Below are positions 46,011-60,035 of a DNA stretch of 64,000 nucleotides, piece by piece. The translations under genes and the position numbers were made by a program. The number at the start of each line of letters is the position of its first letter. Within the stretch, counting starts at the first letter, position 1. The notes under the pieces were generated by a model that saw only the letters and a list, made by a program, of their open reading frames with translations, made no database searches and was not told the origin of the DNA. Origin of the DNA: Diprion similis (lineage: Eukaryota; Arthropoda; Insecta; Hymenoptera; Diprionidae); assembly GCF_021155765.1 (NCBI RefSeq), contig NC_060110.1:12089501-12153500 (forward strand), in the 5' to 3' direction.

Positions 46011-47764
46011 TCTACGCAGGGAATGGTCGTCCAGACAAAGAATCAGTATCAAACGAAAAAAAAATAGTCTAAATTTATACCAATGAATTATTTTCAACGT
46101 CAAAGACATTACTCTCGAGACTAATGGTGACCGTGGTTGCTGAGGCTGTTCAAAGGCGACTGACGGCGCGCGGTGCTTGAAAACAAGTCTCGATGGCCAA
46201 TCGGAAACGCCATGCGAGCTGCGCAAAACAACGACCGATGTTCAGAGAATTGCCGTACATCGCGGTGTCAGGCGTGAATCCGATCTCTATGACGACTTTC
46301 GGCCGAATGGAAAATGGGTACAAGTAAATAAAGAACCTTGTTCTTTCTCAATGTATGAACGTAGGATTGAAATTAGTAGGACAACTTCATCGGTAACGCG
46401 TCTGTACAACACTATGTGTATGTCAAGCCTTGAACATGTTATCGATTATATAGCGAAGTGAATGATGGTCTAGGATGTTTTATGCTTTTTACTTCTCTGT
46501 AGTGAATTGATCTGTTCAGAATTCCGGTTACCACACCATTTAGTGCAAGATTTATTGACAGGATCTTCCAATCCAGATGATCAAGGCCAATTAATTTTGT
46601 TACATCGTGTTTCTCTCAGTCAGTCAAGATGACACGATATTTTGTTGGTGATATATAATAATCTTTGAAATTCATATAATCAGTATTTGCAATATACTAC
46701 AATTATTCAAAATCATGAAATGAGAAAGAAACCACAATCAACGATATACAGTCTTTCCTGTTTTCCATTTACGATCACTCTGTCATTCATAAGATGCAAA
46801 GTGTAATTTCGCAACGAGATCGAAGCTGCTGAAAATCAGAAGTATCCCTGACCTCTGCGCTACGAATATTAGGATTCACCAGTGCTTCGTGTGTGATTAC
46901 ATGAGAGCGAAAACCCACACCGAAATAAATCCAATATAGTGTCAATATATAAATAATCAATCTATCAATTTAAATTTCTAAATGCGGACTTGGGGTGATT
47001 TTGGATTTCAGAATAGCGAATACCCGAAACACGAATATATATTGACGTAGGTTCTGAAAGCAATCTACTTGACAATTTTCATAGAGTCGGTTGTTAATGC
47101 CAGATTTAATTACCAAAAGGGGACTTGACGCGACAAAACGTTCGTCAAGTACAGTAAGATTAGTGCCTTTGTCAAGTGTTATTTTTAAATATGAGTTCAC
47201 TATCTTTATTCAGCCGTGGACACGTTAAGTGAAGAGTGATTCATTTCAAATTCTTCCGTCAATGGTAGACATTAGCGTAGTGGGATGTGATGATTTCAAA
47301 TATATTTCATAACCACCATAGCATAAATTCGTATGCGACTCCAATCCAGCAATGTCGAGGTGAATGTGACTTGATCCAGTTATAGATGGCAAGAATATGA
47401 TACCGAAGTCTGTATGAGCGTCGCATTGACTTATTTCAGTTTTTGGAGACCGCTGAAGGCCGTATTTATAGAATGATGGTATCAAAACAAATCCAGCTGG
47501 TCAGTGGACCACCAACTTTTGGATGCACCGAAAAATCAAAGTTACATTACAGAACATATAGTGTCGACTGGTAATTCAGGTGTAAAATACAGTTGATTTG
47601 AAAAGTTCGTATTTTTAATGAGCTGCATTGGGATACAAAATTCGTTCGTAGATGAGAATGTACTGGATACGTTCATGCTTACATATTTTACAAATGAGTA
47701 TACGTAGTTAACTGTCAAAATTCGACATTATTAATGTGGTTCAACATAATTAAATTGAAAAAAA
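46011..47764. other. Interval between satellite locus and centrobin-like gene
   Basis: Short open frames at 46177-46461 (plus), 46970-47200 and 47246-47485 (both minus) look moderately protein-like but match no family I know. An AATAAA on the minus strand (47205-47210) lies about 555 bp after the centrobin-like stop and could be its polyadenylation signal. No repeat was recognised. Confidence 0.4.
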
Positions 47765-50700
47765 TCATTTCCACGGAGGTTTATTTTTCTGCTGATCCCC
47801 TTTTGTCACCGGTTTTTGAGGAACAGAAACATATTCACTTTCTTCTTGAGGAAAGACCTAAAAGTAAATCAGATTTCAAAATGCGATACTTTTAGCTCTC
47901 CACAGTTGAATCATGGAATTCAAGTGATTTGAAATGTCATCTTGAATAGTAGCTCTGATCCAAGTATTGCGTAGAAAGTAATTTTCATTTCGTTCCACAA
48001 GATATTAATTAAATGGCTCAATGTACAGGATGCAACTCGTAATGATGCCTGATCGGCCTTGTGGCTAGGAAGAAAACTACTTTGACACATGGTGTTTCAG
48101 TTGGATGTGCACATTACTGAAAATATTTGCTTTTGGCATCTTCACATTGTTTTTCACGTGTAAATCCTGGATTTGGAATAACTCCTCACATATTGCATGT
48201 CCTGGCAATATGATCTTGCAAATTCGTTATTTTAATAACAAACATGAAATTCGCTGACTGTTTTCATTGGTGCAAATAACTTGCCTCGGAATTTGGTTGC
48301 CAAACAACACTGCTATCTTCACTGAGAAAACTCTGTTCTTTCTTCGTGTAATGCTTTCTGGGGACTTCTCTGCAAATCGGAGTTGGACTTTGGCGTGACT
48401 CAGAACACGGTGCGCGCACAAAGTTTGACTTCGGCTGTTGCATATCCAATATCTGTGAAAATATTCCAATGGCAGAATGATGCACCATACGAGATCATTT
48501 GTATGCATAAAATCCGAAAATCCATTGCTTTAAAATTGAATGCTGCATACCATTTTGATATATCTACGAAGATCGTCTTTTGGCTGATCTCTGCGGCTTG
48601 TTAATGGGGTATTTTCAGCTGAATTGTTTGATTTGGATTGTCCATCTCTTTCTTCAGGTAAACGAGCAGAAAGGAAGCCCCTTCCATCAATCACAGGCAT
48701 GGAATGTGACTCTAGTCGCATAGGCTCCATAATACTACTCCCGATATTTGGGCTGGATTCTGACTTCATTGGTTGTTTATTTTCAAAAAGCTTTTCAGCA
48801 TGAATACGTTGTATGGGGGTTAGATTATCCATATTACCACCTGAAAATGATCCGTTTCATACCCTTTCATAGTAAAAGTGAATCCTTTTTGTAAAGTAAC
48901 AATTTAAATCTATACGGATGCGGCTATGGTAATGACAGGATTTGATAATGGTCTAAGTTACTTTCATTATGTTAGGTATATTAATTACGATAATAAAATG
49001 AGCTTTCTACACAACTATGTGGAGTATGATATTAGGTATTCGAGTGATACTATATAATTTTTCCAAAATGTAACGAGTATGAACATTTAAAACATACCGG
49101 ATATAATTTGCAATGCTTGCTGCCATTGCCTTTGCATGACTGAGTGCAATTGCTCGGCAAGTTGAGTCTTGCTGGCATGTTGAGAATTCAATTTAGTGTT
49201 CAGCATTGAAACCTGTTGCATCGCCTGGGCCAATTGAATTTCATACAGCCGTTTCTCTTCCTTATGCTTCTCTTCCAATAAATTTATCTCCAGCTGATGT
49301 CTGAAAATTTTTAGTTCTTATTATTTCTGGCTTTTACTAGTTGATACAAGATTCAGGATTTTGTTTGTGGTTCTTAAAGTAGCCCAAATAAATACCTACT
49401 TATCAAGAACAGTTTTGATCTTCCTAGCTGCACATTCGGCAATTGCACGCTGTCTACTTTCCAACTCAGAGTGAAACGCTGATTCAGCTGCATCTAGTTG
49501 TGACTGAAATTCTTGGAGCTTAGCTTTCACTACTTCGTCGACTTGTTTCTGGTATACCTCCCGCAATTCTACTCTTATTCTTTCTTGTTGAGCAGCTATA
49601 GACTTTGCCTCTGCGTTAGCTGTTTTCTGGAACATAATGAAATCATTGTTCATTAATCGAGTGATGTAAGACAATTATTTGGCTCAAAATAAAATGAACT
49701 ATGTAGATCAAAAATAACTTATCAATTTAAAGGATTCCGAATCATAGATTTCAGCATAACTACCTCTGCCATTTTTGCTTCATCTATGGCTGTAAGAAGC
49801 GTAGACTTATTTTGTTCCAAAATATGATTTCTATTTGTTTCCTCTTTTAATTTTAACTGAAGATTTTCCTTTTCTTGGCGAAGAACGATCAGCTCTGCTT
49901 CACAGGCGTCGAGAGCTTTATGAATTACACCCATTTCTTCTCTGACCTCACCACCTCGGAGTCTCTCTTTATTCACTTCTTGCTGAGTATTTTTCAGTGC
50001 CGTTCCAAGTTGTTGGTTGTGATCTACTACTTTGTTGTATTCAATTTTCAATTGACTATACCTATTCTCAACTTCTTGAACTAAAGATTTATAATTTTCT
50101 AGCTCATCAGCATGACTCTTTAATAAATCCACTTTTTCTTTAGTCAAGGTATCACTTTTTTCTTTATAACCACCGGCTAGATCCAGCGCTTTGGATAATT
50201 CCCCTTCGTACCGTTTAATCTGGGATTGAAGTTCAGTACATTCCACTTGATGTTTATTTTTCACGTTTTTCAGCGTTAAATGTAAGTCACTTGATTCTGC
50301 TTCCAATACTTGCCACCTCAATCTTAATTTGGTCCAAGCATTTTGAAGTCTTGTTATGACAACATTTTTTTCATTATCCACTCTCACCGCTACTGCTACT
50401 TTTTCTTGCTGTTCAAGCAGTCTTTTTTGAAGTTCCTGAATCAAGTGCTCGCAATGCTATGTACATAAAAAAAATTTATATTAGTTTTTTTAAATAAAAT
50501 TGGACTGATGTTGGTCAAACTTTTCCATTCAATAGCTGAAAAGTAACATACATCTCTTCTAAATTTTTCTTCTTCCAATTTAATCCGAAGCATATCCTCT
50601 TGAGATTTACTTGGATCCGATTCCCAAAAGTCAGATAGTGTTAATAGGCGGTGTGATTTCCTGGAAAAAGAGAACCAAGCAAGTATTAATTTGATAGACA

Positions 50701-52366
50701 TTCCATATACATAGGAGTCAATCATTATAAACAACATATTATTGAAAGAAAAGTACCTTGAGAATTCTGTATTTGTAGCTGCATCATTACCCATCTTGTG
50801 CGTTGCGTTAATATTTTCAAAAACGTGGACGTCCTCATTTGTGCAAGTCAATAAATTACCAGTGCTATAAGAGTTTCTATGAGATTGTGCAAACTGCCTT
50901 TGACCAGATTCTACATGTGTGGAATGTATAGGCGGGTAAGCTTTCGAAATATCACTATGCAAATTCGAAGCAGCAGTATTTGAAATCGTATGATTATTTG
51001 ATACGTGCAAATGTGGATTGTCACTATCGACGGCTAGTGGAGGTTGATCTGTAGCAATGATTTTTTTAGTTTCATCAATATTTGTATTTGGCAAAGAATT
51101 TGACTGGCCATAAGTTTGTTTTCCCACATCCTCGTGCACAGGCATACTATCCTTACGGTTATTATTAGCTTGTTCAACCTTCTGTGGCATTGTTGGGCAA
51201 CAGTTGTAACGCCAAGTTTTAAAATCAGCTATCATCTTGTCAGTCGCATCTAAATGTAGGGAATCCTCATCAAAAGCCATAGAGATGTTCGTCACGGCTG
51301 TTGGAAGAATTTGGTAAGGATCACTTAATTTAGTACATTGAGAGTTAGAGTCCAAGTGACGAACTGAGGATGCACTATTCATTCCTTGGTCCCTATCCAC
51401 TTCTTTAAATCTGATATCGTTTTCGCTAATAGAATTCAGGCGGCACACATCTCCTTGATGAATCTGATACGAACTTTTGTTGCTAATCCGTTTAGCAAGC
51501 TCAGCCTCCGTTGCTTCCATTTCATGGAGAAGCTCATCAACTTCAGACAGTTCCATCTCTTTAATAGATTGTTGATCGAGCCGTGTTCCAATCGGTTTTA
51601 GACTCGCGTTAGCTAAGGGGAGTGAAAAGGAAATGCGTTCAACGGACTTGCTGTTCCGATTACATTGGCTGATTGCTTCATTACATGTGGGATTCATCGT
51701 AGTGTGCGTTTCCCTGTGTCGGGATGGGACAGACGAATGCGGGATCCCAGTGGTTTTTACATCGGTACTGGAGCTGTGGTGAATGATGGATGGCTCGGAG
51801 AACGATGTTAAGTTGTCGTGTTTGTTCCGAGGGATGAGGTTAGTATTATGAGACTCCAAAGCGTTAGTTGCATTGCTACTACTCATAGCATCAAGCTGGA
51901 CGGACGTCATATCGCAGCAGTAATGATTAGTATAATTTGTTGAATGATGATGTAGATGATGATGATGACTACTGGGAGTGGTTGGAACGGAAGAAAATTG
52001 GCGGAACTTAGTCGGGCTGTTTTGTAAGCTTGAAATCTGACTTACTGATCCTGACTTATTTCTGAGCGACAGCTTGTTCTGTTTAGAAGGCGACGAGTAG
52101 CTGCCAGCCCTGATTTGAGCTTCAGTGGAACAATTTAAAAACGAGGCATCCAAACTCGTGTCCTTAGATTCAATCAGAGATATCCTATTTTCGAGGGACT
52201 GAACCTGCTCGAACAACTCTGTAACCACACCAGTGGCACCCACTCCGAGGCCGTAACCCAACTGTTCTCTGCCGAACTCTGAATCCTCGGAGTCTGACGA
52301 TGGAACGAGAAATAAATCCGGAGGTATCAGCAGAAGTACGTCTGTGTCATCAGATTCACTCATCAT
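47765..52366 (-). CDS. Cnb: Centrobin-like centriolar coiled-coil protein
   Basis: Eight coding exons: 50757-52366, 50552-50660, 49764-50456, 49400-49626, 49098-49300, 48551-48840, 48285-48452, 47765-47857. The total is 3393 nt, 1130 residues plus TGA, and all phases agree. The N-terminal half is low-complexity and Ser/Asn/His-rich (His run near 130), opening with SDDTDVLLLIPPDLF. A long coiled coil runs from about 555 to 945. Within it, EKVAVAVRVDNEKNVVITRL (about 588) and MQRQWQQALQIIS (about 935) resemble the equivalent parts of centrobin, a daughter-centriole protein needed for centriole elongation and asymmetric centrosome behaviour in fly neuroblasts. Intron 1 is only 96 bp. Intron 7 uses a GC donor (GAG|GCAAGT); reading through it would give a 1106-residue form ending in SYLHQ. 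Assignment is by remembered similarity, so another centrosomal coiled-coil protein is possible. Confidence 0.75.
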
Positions 52367-52689
52367 CCATCTATTATTCTGTTCACCATTATCATTAACT
52401 ATTTACTTCTTTCGCTATTTCATAGGTTAAGATTCGCTTCTCTCTACCTAACAGGTTAGTCGGAAATATTTAAACAACCTATATCTCATAATGATAAATT
52501 GCTATCGTCCTCGGTTATAACAAGGCTTAATCGGACTGCGGCATTTTGCTTGCTTCGTTTAACGCCGCTATAAACACTAATCCGCCAATAGTGGTTGAGG
52601 TTATTGTACTCGTAAACACAACTGTCAAACGACCCTGATCCGGCATCACGTTCGGTCGTTACCGCCATAGTCCCTAAACAGGTTTTACT

Positions 52690-52922
52690 TAAGCTGGATT
52701 TCCATCGGCACCAAAATGCTGCCGCCGTATTTTGTTACGTTGTTTTCAACCAATAGGATTATACTGCCCAGTTCTTGACCAATAGGAAGGTCGATAAATT
52801 GGGGCGTGCATACTCAGTGCACATTAGATGGCGCTTCCCTGCTCTACGGGTATTTCTATTGGTCAAGAACTCTGCAGCAAAATACTACGGCAGCATTTTC
52901 CCGCCGGTAAGAATCCAGCCTT
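52690..52922. mobile_element. MITE-like foldback upstream of the centrobin-like gene
   Basis: Inverted arms at 52691-52737 and 52876-52922 share AAGCTGGATT...CGGC...AAAATGCTGCCG, imperfect over about 48 bases. An inner pair AGTTCTTGACCAATAG is also inverted (about 52770-52785 and 52856-52872). The direct repeat TTACT at 52685-52689 and 52921-52925 may be the target duplication. There is no coding capacity. Confidence 0.65.
52750..52862. promoter_or_regulatory. Cluster of CCAAT motifs about 400 bp upstream of the centrobin-like start codon
   Basis: CCAAT on the plus strand at 52750-52754 and 52779-52783, and ATTGG at 52858-52862. All lie within the MITE. CCAAT boxes bind NF-Y and are common in cell-cycle gene promoters, but no TATA box or start site was identified, so promoter function is a guess. 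Confidence 0.3.
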
Positions 52923-53382
52923 ACTGGCCTTACCGTGTTAGCTGGTAGTAGCGACATCGGCCGGCGAAATGCTACACCAAGAATATTCCGGTGATAAAGA
53001 CAGTTTAAAATCTGTTTCACCTTGTGGACGCCTTCCGTTTCAAAATCTTTGATTCTTGAGGCAACCGCCTGTCCAGTATCACAAATTCTTTCGAACAATC
53101 GCTTGACAAATATACGATTTTTCGTGTCCTCGATACTTTAGTTTTAGAGGTAATTAAATTTCTCCTCTGACCATGCAAATCCGAGCATATTTTTGTTGAA
53201 TCAGCCTTAGTGATATTGAAAATAACTATCCATTTGACCAATCAACCTATTTCACCGCATTTGGATACCCTGCACAATGTTTTTGTATCACTCATTCATT
53301 TCAAATATAGAGAATTTATTATCATACAAGCCGTCGTACATATGTACGCTCACATAGGTCAGAGAATTAAATAATCACACCT

Positions 53383-53400
53383 TAACTGTTATAACAGTTA
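53383..53400. repeat. Perfect 18-bp palindrome
   Basis: TAACTGTTATAACAGTTA is its own reverse complement and contains two inverted Myb-like AACTG/CAGTT cores. No function is shown. Confidence 0.7.
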
Positions 53401-56400
53401 TTTGTGAACTGTATAAGGATTATTTAGTGATATATAAGAGGTGCTTTATAATGTCATTTAGCGACTGAGAACTCACGTATTTGCAGAATGGCAATTGAGC
53501 ATCTGTCGGTGGCAGGTTGGCGGTTGACTGAATTCGTCTCTTCTAATGTTACATCATTTGAATCTTCAAATTATAAAAAGTACTATCATCTATAAGGAAA
53601 ATATATTATAAACACATCTACGTCTACGGTATTGAAAACTATAATAAATCGGTCGATCGTTTTTTTTTTGATAATGAATGTAATTCGTTGGACGTCGTAT
53701 GATATGGATAGAATATAATATGACTACACGATGCGGCATTCGTGGAGACAGGCTCGATACGAATCTTTATAGTGCATTCATCACTATCTCCAGTCTCAAC
53801 CCTTGGGGCGCGGCCGACGTGTTAACCCCCCTGCAGATGACAAGTTAGCTAGCATATAGTCGATGTAAAGCGTCTGTTCATAGCGACTTCCTAGGTGGTT
53901 CACCTATCAGGTTGTCAACTATTATTTGACTGTTCAACGGCGGCATATGGTCGACGCAAAAAATGACACAATAGGATTGTCTGGAATTCGACGAACAGAG
54001 GTCATTTATTCGACGATATATTTAAGTCAACGTTGAGTCCACCGTAATGTCTGCGAATGTCCTCTAAAACGTTAAATTGAATTCTGATCGGATAGGCTAG
54101 ACGGTAAAAAGACATTGTATCTATACAGTCACGGACGTAAGGCAGCTGAAGCAGCTCGTAAAAAATGGATCCCGGTCAATGCGTAGACGACAAAGAGGCG
54201 AGTTGCAATAACGAAAATTTCGCAATCTGTTCTCGAAGTAAGTTCTTTGGCAGGTAATGCAACGATTTCGTGCAACCTTAATATGCGTACTGATTCGACC
54301 AGCTGATGACGTTCCACCGGCTGATCATAACACTTATCGACTCATTCGAAACTCGAATAGATCCGTGTTTCAACTTGCATTACGTACGGGAATAGGTAAG
54401 CTGAATGTGCATTGGTTTACCAACCCCATAATGTATCATTATGCCGATCCAACCGTAAGTTATTGGAATCCAAAGTGCTGGAGTGAATGTACAAACCGCT
54501 TGGCCCTGGCTGGCAAGCATTAATGAACGATAAGCCGTGAATTCACTCGATAGCACTTTGGAACTCAATAACATGCCCGCGTGTCTATGTGCATAGGTTG
54601 AATTTGGGATCATGATAACGGCACATGATCAGGTACCCATCTCGCTTCAACATACGTGTATACGGACATAATCCTACAACTTTATCCAGCGACTGTATAA
54701 ATTAAAAGCAGACTGACCATATGAATGCAATTTGCAAGCATTATTACAGAAACGTGTAGATTTGTAAGTGAGAGTTGTATGGTGGTACTTAGAAAACCAA
54801 TTAGCTTTTCCCCCTCATCAATTCTCATACGTAGGACAGGTACAAATTCTCGAATGGGATCATTAATAATGATTATAGAATAATTCAAGGTAAACTATAA
54901 CTCTCTCGACAGGCCGTGCAGTGAGCTTAGGTTAGTTCTGGACCCTGCAACCTAGTCGGAGGACAGTTTGGCAGATTTAGGCTCCCTGGAGGTTGACCGT
55001 CAGCAGTGCCCGTAAGTGCATTAGAATCAACGTTATTACATGTAATAAGCAGGTATTCATAGTTGATGATTTGGTTTTACGCGTGCGAACCCGCAATCAT
55101 GTAAATTCGTAAGCAATTGAATCTGCCGACGAGATGGAAGAGGATTGCAAGTGTTCCCATCTGTATATTCGAAAATAGACGTCCAGCTTTGCGAATTCGA
55201 CAATTTGATTCCGGGACGATGTTCCCGACGATACCGGTGACACGAATCTTGTTTTCACAACCGGAACGCGAAGCACGGGGGTTGAGGCGATAGGTTCCGC
55301 CGCTTGCACCGCTACTTCTCAATTTCTCTAGGGATTCCGCAAATAGAGGTACGTGAGCCACGTGCATATTGCGATATTTATTTGCTTACCTTTTTCTCCG
55401 CAGGTACATATATGTGTATACACATACTCATGCCACGCACACCTATTTATGACAATTTAGATCTATGCTGTACGCACGTACCTTCAGATTACAGTAAAAC
55501 TGTATGTTCTCGCCGCACGTGTTTGGCCGTATATGACGTGTGTACGATGTACGTAGGGTAGGTACGTCGGTTGAGAGAAGGGGGCACGATATTGTGCACG
55601 AATAAAAACGTAACAATCAAAGAGCCGGAATTTAGTAGAGGGACAGTGAAGTACAATAAATGTATTGCCTTGTACGTACCTTCAAGACTCGGCATCGAAC
55701 GCCAGCCGCGAGGCAATATTGCTCTTCCTCTCTTTTTATATTTCCTTCCGTTATTTTCACCGCTTCAAAGTTTTGAAAACATATACGAGTTTGAAGATAT
55801 ACTTTTCTTCAGTCACGACTTCTCTACGTGTAACCTAGTTTGAAAACTTTTTCATCGCCAGTTTACAATATCCTAATTATTGAATACTATCATTGTTGGC
55901 GGTCTATAAATATAACCTACATTTCCCATATTTCTTTTTGAATACGCGTTTCTAGAACGGCATTCGACAGAGTGAATTTCTGTGAATTCTCAAGGGCTAA
56001 AGTTGATACTGAAAGCAAATTATTGATTATAAAAGTCTACAAGTAATAAAATAAACGATATTATATTCCAAGTATTACATAGAGACGGCATCTGAAAGTG
56101 GCCAATGAATTGTCTCGATGATATATTTACCTCACACGTTGACGTATTCCAAAACTGAACTCTGCAATATCGGATATATTCAGAGCTGCGTCGAGTTGTC
56201 ATCTGTGGATAAGTCGATACGGACAGAATCAATCTGCAATCAATGACCAAGGACGATGGCAATACGTGGAAACCAAGAAGTGGGCGCCAATGTGGATTGT
56301 CTTGGGGTAGTAAAAGTTTATACGAGTAACGGTTTATAGCTTCTCGAGTACATACGACTGGGCAGAGCAGTATAAGGACGAGATTATGGGAGTAATAGTA

Positions 56401-57574
56401 AATAAAGTAGTAGGAAACTATATAGAAGATAAGACTAAAGGTCTACATTTTCTCCTCCTTTTACACAGATCTCATTCTTCCTCCTGTTTATTCTTCTCTG
56501 CTGTGAGGATGACTCCGCTTTTTACTGTATTCCTATTCTTGGTTGAATTACGCTCTTTCAAGCCGTATACGCCGCGCTTTTTATTTCTTAGAACACATTC
56601 TTGATGGTTACTTAAAACTGGTCGTTACGCCGGACACGGACTATATAGGTATATACTACAAGAGGCAAGGTCTCTACGTCGAAGTAACCACTTCTGAAAC
56701 TGACCATTCGTGCCCTGTGAGTTTATTCTTAACACGGTAATAACATTTGGCGAGATCTCGATCGTGATTTTTCGTTCAATTACCGTGAACGGTTTGCAAT
56801 ATCGGGTTCGATCAGTGATGTATTTCAACAATTTGCTATTTATCATTTTCTGCGAACTGCATGAAGAATAAAAAATTTCCAACGTTTTTTCAGCTGCTTA
56901 CACGTAATAATTTCTCAGTGTGTCTACAAATTTAACGTTCATTTCGATTATGAATTTATGAATTCACCAATTCTGCAAGTATATGTACCCGAGGTTCTGT
57001 TGATTCCGACAAACGTTTGCATCGCATCGAATATTGAATTACCGTCGAAATCAAGAGTTATTGTTCGAATGTGATGAATTATTCTGCTAACTGACTGCAC
57101 GCGGGAAAGGTACTCAAGCGATTGGTTCTGACGTTATCACCGTTGTGACAACTTGGCGTCGCTGGCATGAGCGCGTGGCAATTTTCTTTCGAGTTCTTTC
57201 GATAAAATGTTACTGGCATCTTTTTAAGTGTCGTAGCCGCGTATAGTGCCGGAGGTTGAGCTATTTATCTTGGAGGTCCAGTATGTGGCCAGGCTAGCTG
57301 GTGAGTATGGCGAATCACTCGGTTTACTTTATGTGTTGCAAATAGCTTTTTTACGGCGAAGTACCCGTTTTCTGCAGCATGAGCGCTCGTTAGCTTCCTT
57401 GCACGTGTGAAATTAATCCCATAACTCCGCGCGGTAAGAAATATACGACAGACTTATACGCATCGTGAACACATTTCGATTGCCCCATAATCGGTGTGAA
57501 TTTTATTTTATACACATCACAACACGATCGCACTCATTTTTTCATCATAAGTATATTACATGCACGTATATAAA

Positions 57575-57594
57575 CATATATATATATATATATA
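57575..57594. repeat. TA dinucleotide microsatellite
   Basis: About ten TA units, followed at once by a second short TA run after GGG. Confidence 0.8.
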
Positions 57595-60007
57595 GGGTAT
57601 ATATATCCTCTATTACTCGAAGGGAGTTCTTATTTCATGAATTTAGCAACACCGCGTGTGTGCAAATGGGACATATTACGAAACGCAAACCGATAACGTT
57701 AAATTATAGCAGAGCATAGCATTTCAATACATACAAATTGTATAACGACAGGATTATTTGTAGCGACGAAAAAGGTACTGTGAGATGAATTATAGGTATA
57801 ATACTGTGAAATCGCCGGTATTGAAAATGATATAATATTATCAATATCACGAGATAGATCGCATATACTCACGTGCTCGATATGTTTGGAGATTTTAATG
57901 GTGCAGTTGTCATAGCGGCAATTAAACTTTTACAATGCTGACGGACATGCTGGTCCGTGTATATCGATAGGGCGGTGCCCGAGGCAACTCGTCGGTGGTT
58001 TAGCCTCGTATCTGGTCCAACGGATATAGCGACATTAGTAGTGCTTACTCCTGTATCGATTATATATCCGGCCGGGAGTTATGAGCTGTAGGCTATTAAC
58101 GTCGTTAGGCCCCCAAATTTAATTATTCCACCTCCGAAATCCACGTAGAACTGCAGCACTTACCATGATGGGGTGAAATTAAAAACATGCAGTAAAACAA
58201 AGGACTTGGAATTGGAAAATTTTTAATTTTCGATCTCACACTATGTACAGTACACGTATACGTATTATACTCGGGGATGATTTAAGCAGCGCGAAGTACA
58301 TAGAAAACTGCAACGCCAAAGGTAAGCTCCTCGACGTTTTATTACCTCGAAACGCTTTGCTCGCTAGATTTTCGAATGACTTTTATCGGTTCGATACGAT
58401 TCCCCTTCTTTCCGACGAGAATTCACCGTCAAGAAAGTGAATATAACAAAGATTACCACGTATTTACCTTTTATTCTGCAGGATTCGATGCCTCACAACG
58501 ATCAATATTATAGGCAACTGAATTTCTATAACGGTCCAGTCAAGCGTACTTGCACCGATCAAAGATACAGGCTACTAAAATAAAAATAAACATCTCGCAG
58601 TGGACGCGTTTATGTACCAACTCACGTAGATATGAGACAATAATACGTGGTGGCACATATTGATAATACTTAGTCGCTGACAATGAAATTCAACTTGTAC
58701 GCCTCAAACTCTCATCCACTTCATCGAAACGCCTCAGTTATACGAATGTATTTGTAACGAGACGCTTTGAGGACCTGTACACAATTATAAGACAGTGAAA
58801 AAGGTAGTGCATTCATTGTTAATTCTTCCAGTTGAATATCCGCGAAAAATATATATTTTGCACACAGAGAATAAAAAACCAGATTTCACTAAAAACTGCA
58901 AGAACAGAGGGATCCATCAGGATACAAAATCAGGGTCGAAACGTTGACACAAAGCAAAATTTTTCTTTGATGACCATCTATATCTATGATCCTTCCTACA
59001 TACACATTCGAGGTTAAGATTATTTCTATAAGACCTACTATATTTAAAGTAAAAAATATCGTTGAGATGAGCATGTTTTTTTTACCAAAAACCTTTACGT
59101 GTCCCTCTTTGCCTGCAGTTTTGAGTAAAATCTACTCATTTTCTTCTCTCCGCGTGTATACAAGAAGTGTCAAATTGATCGGACACGCCGTCAACACGAA
59201 TGCAAATTACCATATATGTCCTGCGTAACAAAATTCTACCGCATCTGGACGTTAATTTTGAGAATTTGAAAAAAATCTTGTCCGAGCTAGTTCGTTTTCG
59301 CACGGAGTTTCTTACATAGAATTTACAGTTCAAGCAACGTATCCTTAGTCATGTAAAATTCAGGGCGCGTAATCGTAGTTCGTACAACATCCAGACCATC
59401 CAACCGGATCGGAACGTGTCTGCGTGCGAGGCGAGGCAAAGCACCCGAAGAACACGAAGGTCAGCCTACAGGGTATGTGCCCAACGGTGGTCACGCGTGA
59501 CGGTGTATCTTGTTGGTTAATTAATTTTTCACCGGAATAGGAAGCGATTTGCCAACTGTGGTTCTTTCCGTAATTAAACTCCGAATATGGGATCGTCTTT
59601 CGTCTCTCGGCCTCGTAGAGAAACGAAGGTCTTCGGCCCAAAGGGTTTCCCCGAGATTCAACCCAGCTATATATATACATTTAGCACATACGTACGAACG
59701 AGTTATTTTTCTTTTGTTAATGGTGATGGTTTCGTTCAGCCGAAACAGGGTTTCGTGTGTTTTGTAATCTAATACAGCTGCGGCAGTGAGAAGAACAACT
59801 TTGCACTAAATATACAGGCATGCACATTATGTATTATATACGTTGGTATAGCGCAGTTGCTAGAGTGTTGCTGCCAACTTTCTTGTTGAGGGTACTCAGC
59901 TCTAATCGATGGAAAGCGATAGAGTTAGTGTCGTTAGTGCTGGCGCGTTTCACTCGGATCTAGAGCGAGCTGCTCGGCGCGGTGGCAAGTTAACATACAC
60001 ATAAAGG

Positions 60008-60035
60008 TACCTACCCACCTACCTACCTACCTACC
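60008..60035 (+). repeat. ACCT tetranucleotide microsatellite
   Basis: Five to six units of ACCT/CTAC in tandem. Confidence 0.8.

Larger units (their letters stand above)
52926..59900. other. Intergenic or intronic DNA without a recognised gene
   Basis: Scanned in all frames. Open frames are short (under 100 codons) and none shows a known domain or splice-consistent chain. It includes an 18-bp perfect palindrome at 53383-53400 and a TA microsatellite at 57575-57594. Confidence 0.55.

Noticed and set aside
52486..52668. 60-codon frame upstream of the centrobin-like start
   Set aside because: Lies in the likely 5' leader. No downstream splice chain or domain supports it.
59836..59910. tRNA-like A-box sequence (TATAGCGCAGTTGCTAGAG)
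   Set aside because: No B-box (GGTTCGAATCC-like) at the right distance and no cloverleaf could be drawn. At most a decayed SINE head.
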